DNA from: Beroe ovata | Taxonomy: Eukaryota > Ctenophora > Nuda > Beroida > Beroidae | Assembly: GCA_946803715.1 (NCBI GenBank) | Contig: CAMPET010000002.1 | Coordinates: 801,652-829,256, forward strand | Reading direction: 5' to 3' | Length of the DNA stretch: 27,605 nucleotides | In this document: positions 19,081 through 27,605 of the stretch, one piece after another | Layout of the letters: the number at the start of each line of letters is the position of its first letter | Position numbering within the stretch: position 1 is the first letter of the stretch | Made by a program: the position numbers and the translations under genes | Notes under the pieces: model-generated | The model's input: the letters and a program-made list of their open reading frames with translations, nothing else | What the model was told of the DNA's origin: nothing | Databases searched by the model: none

Positions 19081-19178
19081 TTTTTCTGTAACTCCTCCGA
19101 TATCCCAACCATGATCATTGATCGTTTCAACTTGAAGAATCCCCCGTGATCGTCAACACCATCGACCGTGGTAGCACT
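19081..19178 (-). CDS. Myosin exon D: upper 50-kDa segment
   Basis: The exon encodes SATTVDGVDDHGGFFKLKRS and then MIMVGISEELQK. It matches the class IX region around FERLKQAMEMVGF. The acceptor is ACATTCAG and the donor is AAAAA|GTGAGT. Phase 2 at the end joins exon E to make Asn. Confidence 0.88.
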
Positions 19179-19578
19179 CTGAATGTAGAGGTTGATTGGA
19201 ATACGATACCGCCAAACATTTTGATCCAAATCCAAGTTTTTTATAGTTACGGACCCAAGTATCTCATGGAAAATTCAGTCGGTATTGCTAGCGGCGCACG
19301 CGCGAAGTTACAATTTTCAAGAGCGCGCGGCTCAAATTAAATGTAAATCTCTTTTTAGCGCCGCGCTATCCATAATTTTGTACAAAATCCGCTAGTTGAG
19401 AAAGATGTTTCAGTGGCGGAATTTGCCACACTATGACAGTCACGTACAATGCCATATATATATGGTACGGTGCACTACTAAAAGTAATACATAACAAGAT
19501 AAAAGTGGATAATTTGAGGGCATGAGAGAGGGTATTCGAAAGTTGAGTGGATGGTGTGAAGGTTGTGGAATTTGGTAC

Positions 19579-19678
19579 CTGGTTAAGATAGTTGAATCCA
19601 GCCACATGTAGTAACTCCAATTCATCGTACAGAGGCTTGGGACAGCCCGCTATTAGGTAGTAGAACACGTGGTAACTC
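19579..19678 (-). CDS. Myosin exon C: motor domain, HVFYYL block
   Basis: The exon encodes SYHVFYYLIAGC and ends in FNYLNQ. These are the near-universal myosin (N/S)YHVFYxLL block and the YxYLNQ motif. The acceptor is ATTCTTCAG and the donor is CAG|GTACCA. It has 100 nt, entering with one base to complete a codon and leaving in phase 0. Confidence 0.92.
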
Positions 19679-22600
19679 CTGAAGAATATGACAACACGGT
19701 CATCGGAATTTGGCAGTAGGGGCTGAAGCGAGAGTGGATAATATTTTTGTTAGTTGTGAATTGCAATTTATTGAGAGTGGGCAATTGAGATCTGTTTAGG
19801 TGTCCACGGAGAGGAACATTCATAGCAAAGTACGTGTTTTTGTTTAACCCCTTACTGGTACATCGTCTAATTTTGGTTTTTAGGTATCAACACTTATATT
19901 ATACACACCGATGCAAAAAGCGCATATTTTTGTCGCATAAATCGACAGAAAAACACGAGTACAGGTAAATATTAGAACTTGGCAGCTCAACGTAATCAGT
20001 GTTGGTTATTAGTGAGCCGGTCTTTCCCTCTCCAAACGCAGCAATTTAAAACTTTCGCGTTTTGCCAAGTGAGCGTTTGCTGATGAACTCTGAGAATTGC
20101 TAAGGTTAAAAACTAAAACAAATTCTCCGTGCACATCCACATCCAATTTCACAACGTGAATTCCTGACTTCTGCCCAAATCCTGATACATGTGCCCAATC
20201 GTATCCTCTCTTTCCTCCTACATGATAATTCCGGTACATGATACCGATTGATTACCGATAGCTTCCTACTGAACACAGTGTCCATGACGTCATCAAGTGA
20301 TACTCAAGCAACAAATTCCATTCCATAGAAGATACTGTTATCTTGAGTACACAATCCGGTAAATAGACAGTGAAATAGAGTGTAGACAGTTTGTATCGAA
20401 GGAGTAGAGAAAGCGTCGAGGGGAAGGGGGAAGTGCCAAGTGAAGAGGGCCGGGGGCAACAGGGAACGGGGATTTAGAGAAAAGGGTGTGTCTTAGTGGG
20501 GAAGATTCGAAGGGAAATCAAGGAGGTAAAGGGAGGAGGAAACGTTGAGTAGGTATTGTTCTGAAGAAATTCTGAGGAAGAAAGAAAAAACTGGCATAAT
20601 TTACCTGAAATTACACATTTACCTGAAATGTCACATGAGAAATACCTAGTATGTTGATCTATGACGTAGCACACACCCACTCCGCCCAAGCACATTTCTC
20701 AGTACTAGACATGTTGACGCGAGTGTGTGTGTGTGTGACCTACCGCACAATATTCCCCGAACTATAGTACAACTTTATTAATATGCAATGCACTGGACAA
20801 TATTATGCACATAATTCGTGATATGTATAAATAATGGGAATGTGCTATCTACCGAGTGAGGTACAAAATTGCAGACATGAAATACAAATTCTTAGTCAGC
20901 AAAGGACGGGCTAGAAAATACATATTATTTCCTGCAAATTCTCAGTCGGAAGGCACTACAGGGTTCTCATGAATGGGGGCGGGATGATATGAGGAAACAG
21001 CTCATTTAGTCCCGCAATGAACTCGATTGATGGTAAGAGTGGTAATAGGGCGTCCATTTAAGAGACTGAATTAGCAAAATCGTCTCTTCCTTCGACTCAC
21101 ATAATTCACGACGCTAATTCTTGATAAAGGGCGTCTACCACTCTATACAATTCTGTAGAAGACACTACTATATACACTCAGCATGATATACACTGTGTTA
21201 TATGAGGTTATTCGCTATAAACAATGATATATTAATAATATGCTGAAACTTGAAAAGGAATCACAAGGAACAAGTTCTGCATAATAAGCAACAGATCGGG
21301 AAATCGCAATCAACAATGTACGTGACATACAGTCGAGTCTTGACATTATTCAACAAAGTATATGTGAGTACTCTAAATCATAACCTGTTATCTACCAAAA
21401 GTTTCTAATTTCTATAGATCACCCAGAATGGTGATAGGTGTTCACTGCACAGTCTATATACTATACAGTATACACTCAAAAGTGTACACTATACAATTGA
21501 CAGTGTACAGGGTAAATTGCACGCTTGAAACAACTGTACGTGGCATGAATTGGCCCCTACACAATATTGCACGTCATCTAGTATTCCATGTTCAACACAA
21601 TATTCCGACACACGCATGAATTCTGCATCAGTTTTGCCGACAAAGACTCCCATTGTTCAAACATATTTAGACAGTGTGAACTTAAGTCAGAGTGAATCGT
21701 TTAGACTGCGTTAGTAAAATAGATGAAGTAGGAGGGGTTCTGTTCTAGTAGTAAATATGAAAAATATATAAATCCTGTCCAATTCAAGGGATATCATTTG
21801 CAGTTTGCAAAAAGTGCGGAATGATGTGTGCTTTTTCAAAAGAAAAGCTTGAAATATATGCTAATAAAGCCACCAATGTCTCAATACTTCAGTACACCTC
21901 TAGTTTCAGTATTGACTCAAATGCGAATATTTGGTATAAATAGGGCCGCCAAATATTAAATAGAAAGTATATTAATTGAAATTTGTGGTCTGAAAGACAC
22001 GGTCTAATTGATTTTGTAAGAATGTTTTCTTTCGGCTGATATCAAAGTGTAATACTTCCCTTATACGGCTTTTCCATCGAGTCAAAACCTTCATATTACT
22101 ATAGGTATTACTTCGTGAATAATACGAAATTTGCACACTTCAATAAATTATATGAATTGACATGACCCCAAGACCTCAATGCTAAGGACAAATTTTGTAG
22201 ATACCTCATGAGTAGCGACCTCTCTACAGCGACCTCCGCACATCATATTATAACAGCTGGGTAATGGGTTTCAGATATATTTGATTTTAAATGGGGGCTT
22301 GGCGCCGCTAATCCTACTCAACTATCGCTTACGATAAGATGCTATATGTATCTGGATCTTCATTCTGCATCAATTCATGTTTCTATAGTAACGAAATTGA
22401 CAGAAACATAAAACGCTAAAGGCGGACCTATTGAAATGCCCGTTTTATCATGAAATGTGTTACAAGATCATTTGGTCCACGTAATATCATGATAGAATGG
22501 TGCGACACTCATTCGCGTAGCTTTCTTATGTCCCTCCCGTCTCAAAAACAATCCAAATTTGGGGTGGGCGTGAACCACTCGCCCTTGATTTGGTTGGGCA

Positions 22601-23802
22601 CTAAATCACGCCCCCTACATCACCCCTTGCAAAGCATGTTACCACAATGCTGCTCTCTCACTCACTTGCAAAGCGCATCACACTCATTGCACCAGCAATG
22701 CTGGTACAGCATTGTATTCGGATATTTCATATACACCCTCAGATTGAGAGGTGCTATACAATGGGGACAAAGCAGTATGACGTCACTATAACGTACAATA
22801 GAGAGTGTCACTCATTTAGTGTCACCAGTATGAATAAGATCACAATAGATAGAGGAATAGATACAATCGTGTAACGATACCAACTAAACATATCGATCTT
22901 ATCTCAACTTTTTGCTAATTGGAGGCAAGCAAAATTTTACCTCCTCAATTATACTTTCTTTGAAATAGTCAATAGCATTATCAAATGTGTATAAATTTAC
23001 CTCATCTTAGTTAAATCACTGTGGGCTCAGTACAACACAAAACACAATGTCACGAACTAACATAAACATTAAACACCTGCTAGCAACACATACACAATAT
23101 AATAATCAGTTTAGTTTTTCAACTTTATATCGGGGTGGCCTAATTAATTATGCAGCTATATTATAATATCATTTTGTTATGATGATAATGCAGAACTGTC
23201 GTTAGTTTCATCGGATGATAGTTGCAAATGATGGATTATGAGCTATAACACCTTGCTGTATAACCTGTTCTCCAATTAGTATCGGAGAAATGGAACAAAC
23301 TAGTTATATGTTACGTATTATGTATGCAATGACGGTCACGAAGGAATCCGTTGACACCACTACATCAGTACAGGCCTGTTTAACGTATGAATACCCATTA
23401 CCCATTCGTCACAAGTCCTTGACACCACTACATAATTTGTGTGATTAGGCTATCAACTCCTGTGACAGAGTGGTCTGTACGGAACCTCACGGTTTCGATT
23501 CCTTGTTTAACATGCCGTACAGCAAGGATCTCCACCGTGTTCGCCAGGCTAGGCACATAACCACTCTATCTTGACCAAAGTCGATTTAATAGAACAGGCC
23601 TGTGTGACGACTGACGAGTAGGCTACACTTCATGACACCAGTGACAGCTCAACCTACATGTTTTGCACTGACTCGACACGTTTTCTCTAGCATACTGGAG
23701 CACTATATATCAAGAATCCATTATACTGTACAACATTCACAGTGCGATTTAGTGTAAGTACATCACCCTAAGTGGATCGGTAAACTAGGTACTTAAATTA
23801 GG

Positions 23803-23842
23803 ATAACACGACATTATATAACACGACATTATATAACACGAT
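23803..23842. repeat. 15-bp tandem repeat
   Basis: About 2.7 copies of ATAACACGACATTAT. Confidence 0.9.
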
Positions 23843-24118
23843 TCCCATTGAATGGAAAGCATATTTTTAGAAGGATTTAATAAAGTGACAAATCACCGGT
23901 ATTGTTAATTGGTTCATGACATATTGATATGGTGGCGAGTTACTCTCTATATCGTTTTTGCGGAGTTTGGGAGTAAGGGAAAATGAGTAGAAGATTTGTG
24001 GGAAAGTTTTACTACGGTACTGAGATTGGGAGCNACCGGGTCATACACCTGTCCTCCACTTACAACCCCTACCACTGCGCACCACTCCGCCCTGCCGGCC
24101 GATTCAGAGTGCCGGGCG

Positions 24119-24231
24119 CAACCGATTGTCGGGGGTTTCAGATTCTCGGGGGTTCAGATTCTCGGGGGTTTCAGATTATCGGGGGTTTCAGATTGTCGGG
24201 GGTGTCAGATTGCCGGGGGTTTCAGATTAGG
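24119..24231. repeat. 18-bp G-run tandem repeat
   Basis: About six units of TCAGATTNTCGGGGGTTT, each with a run of five G on the plus strand. The array stops 8 bp from the exon B donor. Confidence 0.9.
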
Positions 24232-24239
24232 GAGATTAC

Positions 24240-24302
24240 CTTTCTTTCGGAGAGATGTTGGTTATCCGCGACTTCTCCAACAGGTACTTCTCTATGATCG
24301 CA
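24240..24302 (-). CDS. Myosin exon B: motor domain after switch I
   Basis: This 63-nt exon encodes AIIEKYLLEKSRITNISPKE, the conserved helix after switch I (compare GAVVEKYLLEKSRL in class IX). Its phase joins exon A (GG+T gives Gly) and exon C (AG+G gives Arg). The acceptor is CCCGTTTCAG and the donor is AAG|GTAATC. It is isolated by introns of about 2.9 and 4.6 kb. Confidence 0.88.
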
Positions 24303-25786
24303 CTGAAACGGGAAGTTAGATTATGTACAGGATTATAAAGATATAGTTGATTTGAACTCCTATTTCCATTTGAAACAAATTAACTTGTCTTTCAAAATAT
24401 CAAATTCCCCTTTTGAATGCAGGAAATCATTTTTGTTGTAACTTCTATGACATTGCAGTTAGCACAGAGAATTTAACACAAGAATAGCTTTCTTTGGGCC
24501 CAAGGCAATCTCTCTGACGAAACTCTAGTGCTGATTTGACAGCAAAACTAATTTTCCATTATTCTATCGATTCGATAAATCATTTTTCCGATTCCATGGA
24601 TGTATTGATACTGGATAGTGAAACTATGAGGTAAGTTATGTCTATGTTTCGAATTCCGATACGGTGATGTTTTGAGAATTTCAGAACGTGTGGAATGAGG
24701 AAATAGAACTGTTAGCTGCTGCATTGAGTGCGATGAACTTCGCGGACATCTGATAACTTTAGTTAAGCTGGATACTTTGAACCGTGTTAATAAAATGGAG
24801 TGCAATATAATATGTAGTATTTATAAATGCACAATTTTATTTAATGTGGAGCATTATAAATACCACCCCATCAGGGAAGCAGACGACGCGCCTAAATACG
24901 CCTAAATACGCCAGACACCTTGACACGATTCTGACGGGAGGGGGAAGGTGCCACAGCACACACGCATGACTCTTGGAATGAGTGTTGCTATGTCAAGCGG
25001 AAAAGTCGCGTCATCATATTTTGACAGTGTGTGTGTGTGTGTTGAAGTTTCCCTATACCTATTTTTGACAAATGGCATCATGCAAATTGTAGCTCACTCA
25101 TTTTTCAAATTCTTGTGCGGTGATTACAAACTATATGATGCAGTAGGCACGGATTTAACTGGTTACATCATTGACTATTCTCACAGGAATATATTACAGA
25201 CTGCTGAGTCTGAAACCTATTTTCATGATCATAGTTATCAAACTAACATCTATAATGTGCGAGTGAGTAATTCGAGCAGTTACATGGTTATGATGTGAAA
25301 TTTATGAAATTCATTATAGAGCAACGTATGCCACAAAACATACCAACATTATGATATTTGGATTATCATTCCAATTGAACAATGAACGTCTTAGAACATG
25401 ATTTTCCCATTTCTAGATGATTGCATACATTATACAAAACATATAGACAAAGACACATACAGACACATACAGACGCACACATTATACAAAACATATAGAC
25501 ACAGACACACACAGACACGCATACACAAGGGCACACGGACGCACAAACAGGCACACAGACACTGGAAGCCACTCGCACACAGCTACTGCAGGTAGGTGTA
25601 ACAATGTGTAACATGAAACTCAACTGATAACTGTAACATTGACATATGTTGTTACGACTTACGAGGTACACTGACATGTTTTTACACGAAACACACACAC
25701 ACATGTACAATTTATACCTCAATGACATATCAGTGCAAAGTCTACACGTTCTGCTTGTTAAATGACCTGTACTATCATTATACACT

Positions 25787-26025
25787 GTGCATCCACGACG
25801 TGTACAGTGTACAGTGTACACTGTACGTCATGTATATTGTATACGACTTCCTATAGGTTATACAGCACACATTGCATCATACATACAGCACACAGGATCC
25901 ACTATTACAGAATCTACTGTACCAAATATCTACACTGTTATAAAAAGTACAATTTTTACTTACACTGCAGTACCGACTATTATACATTGTACAGTTTACA
26001 GTGTACATTGCATAACACGTCATGA
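25787..26025. mobile_element. Possible MITE with GTACAGTGTACA-type ends
   Basis: The left end (about 25790-25830) contains GACGTGTACAGTGTACAGTG and a perfect 18-bp palindrome GTACAGTGTACACTGTAC. The right end (about 25985-26025), reverse-complemented, reads ATGACGTGTTATGCAATGTA and then CACTGTAAACTGTACAAT. The two ends look like diverged terminal inverted repeats around a 160-bp AT-rich core. There is no coding capacity. Confidence 0.35.
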
Positions 26026-26235
26026 TGAATCACACCAGTTTATTAATTGGGCAATTTGAAATTAATTAGATATTCACGTGAGTAACATCACACAAAACTG
26101 TAACATTTGTGTGAGTGTAACCGGGATCGCCACGAGTTACGCATCACAAGATATGGCCATGTGTAATTTCATTTCAATATTGCACAGCTCCTCTATAATT
26201 ACTGTGTCAAACACAGACATGTTCACATGTCCCAC

Positions 26236-26237
26236 GC

Positions 26238-26275
<38 letters not shown>

Positions 26276-26325
26276 CCACAGACAAACACACACACACACA
26301 CACACACATACACATACACATACAT
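26236..26325. repeat. (CA)n microsatellite
   Basis: A long interrupted CA run ending near the N at 26330. Confidence 0.95.
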
Positions 26326-26463
26326 ACCCNAACTCGTCTAATTTTGAAAGAAATTACAGACCAGAGCTCAAAAGAGGTTTTGCTAGGTTTAAGCATAAGT
26401 CATGGAAGCTGGGTTGGATACATTGTATTTGCCCTAAGGCTGAAAAGAAGCCACTTAGGTCAC

Positions 26464-26556
26464 AAACACACACACACACACATACACACACACACACACA
26501 AACACAACCACAACCACAACCACACAAACACACTCAACCACACACACACACATACA
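26464..26556. repeat. (CA)n microsatellite
   Basis: Second long CA run with ACAACC interruptions. Confidence 0.95.
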
Positions 26557-26689
26557 GGAAATCTTGTGTAGATTTACCGTAACCCGAGGTATAATACACA
26601 AAGTAACATTGTATAATTTGAAGTAATTACGCAAGTAGTAATTACACAAGAAGAGTTACACTCTCATAATCAAATGACAGTTCATAGTG

Positions 26690-26887
26690 AGTACATTCCT
26701 AGTACATTCCTAGTACATTCCTAGTACATTCCTAGTACATTCCTAGTACATTCCTAGTACATTTCTAGTACATTCTAAGTACATTCCTAGTACATTCCTA
26801 GTACATTCCTAGTACATTCCTAGTATATTCCTAGTACATTTCTAGTACATTCCTAGTACACTCCTAGTACATTCCTAGTACATTCCT
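26690..26887. repeat. 11-bp minisatellite, 18 copies
   Basis: Eighteen head-to-tail units of AGTACATTCCT with few substitutions. The array is 198 bp long, with no indels apparent. Confidence 0.95.
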
Positions 26888-27050
26888 AGTGACGTTACAT
26901 TCCGGAGATACCTCACAATGACACATTGCAGCTTGGTACTTTCGGACTAATGATGATACCCGAGAAGTAAGTAAGACTTCTATAGCTTGGTGGGATGACT
27001 AATTGTGTATGACTGACGTGACTCATAGTGAGGTTTGCGAGCTGGGAAAA

Positions 27051-27115
27051 TAGTTCTTGAATGAGTCAGTTTTGAATGAATTAGTTCTTGAATGAATCAG
27101 TTCTTGAATGAATCC
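27051..27115. repeat. 16-bp tandem repeat, about four copies
   Basis: The unit is AGTTCTTGAATGAATC with variants, about 100 bp downstream of the exon A donor on the myosin strand. Confidence 0.85.
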
Positions 27116-27214
27116 CTCTATTCCAAATGATCATGGCACCGCTCAGAGGGAAAAAGAAAAGAGAAAACGAAGAAAAACGAGAAGAATATGAAGAGTGTGG
27201 AAAACAACTCTTAC

Positions 27215-27309
27215 CCGTGGACAGATCCGTCTTGTCTATACTCCAGTTGGATAAACCTCCCAAATCTGCTGGAGTTCTTGTTCCGCAGTGTTTTGGCGTT
27301 ACCAAATGC
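27215..27309 (-). CDS. Myosin exon A: switch I
   Basis: The exon encodes [17 protein letters not shown] and then [15 protein letters not shown]. This is the classic myosin switch I block that binds nucleotide Mg2+ and gamma-phosphate; the second residue of NxNSSRFG is Lys rather than the usual Asp or Asn. The acceptor is TTGCAG and the donor is GG|GTAAGAG. It enters in phase 0 and ends in phase 2. It is the most 5' exon in the window. The P-loop exon should lie to the right of 27605. Confidence 0.9.
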
Positions 27310-27574
27310 CTGCAATAATAGGTTGTAATGAGAAAACGTTCAATTATCGTTCAATTATCGTGATGTTTCACTTATTTTCAGCTAATATTGACGCAGTTGT
27401 AGGCATAGAACGTTTTTGTAGATAAGAACTCTAGCTCTCCAAAACAAATTTGCGACTCTGAGGTCGTTACTCCTCACTCTTTCTCTTTTCTTGATATAGA
27501 TCTGTCGTACCAGAATGTCACAGTCGCAATATTGACATATTGTTAGTTGTTGCTCGACATAACAAGACACCCAG

Positions 27575-27605
<31 letters not shown>
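27310..27605. other. Intron upstream of exon A, ending in (CA)n
   Basis: Non-coding. A (CA)n run from 27576 continues past the window edge. The preceding myosin exon is not in the window. Confidence 0.7.

Larger units (their letters stand above)
19679..24239. other. Intron B-C (4.6 kb)
   Basis: The phases of exons B and C join directly, so no further myosin exon is required. No other gene is supported. Contents are a (GT)n run (about 20722-20737), palindromic TATACAGTATA/GTACAC sequence at about 21455-21510, a 15-bp repeat at 23803-23842, and an 18-bp repeat at 24119-24231. A 76-codon minus-strand open frame at 20009-20239 is unassigned. Confidence 0.65.
24303..27214. other. Intron A-B (2.9 kb)
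   Basis: Repeat-rich intron with no supported exon on either strand. It holds CA-rich runs, a MITE-like segment, and the 11-bp and 16-bp arrays listed separately. Direct copies of CATTATACAAAACATATAGA occur at 25428 and 25480. Confidence 0.65.
439..27309 (-). other. Gene span: unconventional myosin, probably class IX (partial)
   Basis: This is the gene-level entry for the actin-based motor whose exons are listed separately. Nineteen exons from 27309 to 9709 join in one frame (2457 nt, 819 codons). All introns are GT-AG and all phases match. Class IX is favoured for four reasons: the stretch after the relay region reads DPVALARW like the class IX DPVAVFRW; loop 2 carries an insert of roughly 100 residues rich in Ser, Arg and Lys; the actin-binding region reads FIRCIKSN; and the order ends in four IQ motifs. 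Known class IX proteins have an N-terminal Ras-associating domain and a C-terminal C1 plus RhoGAP tail, and none of these is visible here. The 5' end, with the P-loop, lies beyond the right edge. The extension from 9709 down to 439 rests on compatible exon phases only. Class assignment is from memory of family sequences, not a search. Confidence 0.72.

Noticed and set aside
22450-22791. 113-codon plus-strand open frame
   Set aside because: Low-complexity, CA/CT-rich translation with no family signal or splice context. Treated as chance within the intron.
23463-23502. tRNA-like A box (TGACAGAGTGG) and B box (GGTTTCGATTCC)
   Set aside because: The boxes are only 17 nt apart, too close for a tRNA, and no acceptor or T stem pairs. 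It is at best a decayed tRNA-derived SINE.
25366-25821. 151-codon minus-strand open frame rich in Cys and Val
   Set aside because: It is produced mainly by translation of CA-rich microsatellite DNA (VCVCV patterns).
27382-27600. 72-codon minus-strand open frame next to exon A
   Set aside because: It starts in the CA repeat, lacks myosin motifs and has no splice sites in phase with exon A.

Overview
The window comes from an animal nuclear genome. Its protein-coding genes are split by short GT-AG introns or are intronless receptor genes. The spacer is AT-rich and full of (CA)n microsatellites and minisatellites, and there are no bacterial operon features. The two receptors belong to a rhodopsin-like group that I associate with marine invertebrates (cnidarian, lancelet and brachiopod type sets), so an early-branching or marine invertebrate is likely. 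The species cannot be named from this sequence. Single N bases at 7001, 15969, 24034 and 26330 mark scaffold joins or uncertain bases.

Minus strand: most of the window is one large gene for an unconventional myosin, best matched by eye to class IX. I assembled 19 consecutive exons (27309 down to 9709). Every one has GT-AG borders and all intron phases agree, giving 819 codons in one frame. They run from switch I (NKNSSRFG) through switch II (DIFGFE), a greatly enlarged basic loop 2, the SH1 region and converter, four IQ motifs and the start of the tail. The ATP-binding P-loop and the N-terminus lie beyond the right edge. Two further minus-strand exons (1571-1681 and 439-539), plus a weak terminal candidate (130-193), continue in compatible phase. 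They probably belong to the same gene, but this is not proven.

Plus strand: two intronless rhodopsin-family GPCR paralogues lie in the same orientation (2059-3384 and 8036-9250). Each lacks a DRY box and the CWxP motif but keeps NPxxY and the extracellular disulfide cysteines. If the two left-hand exons belong to the myosin, both receptors are nested in one 8-kb myosin intron on the opposite strand.

The rest is intron or intergenic DNA. It holds many tandem repeats: a 21-bp array at 5357-5598, an 11-bp array at 26690-26887 and others, several of which begin almost at myosin splice donors. It also holds two MITE-like inverted-repeat elements, a 28-bp near-perfect hairpin at 1052-1114, and a 349-bp direct duplication around the N at 15969 that repeats a myosin exon and is most simply an assembly artefact.
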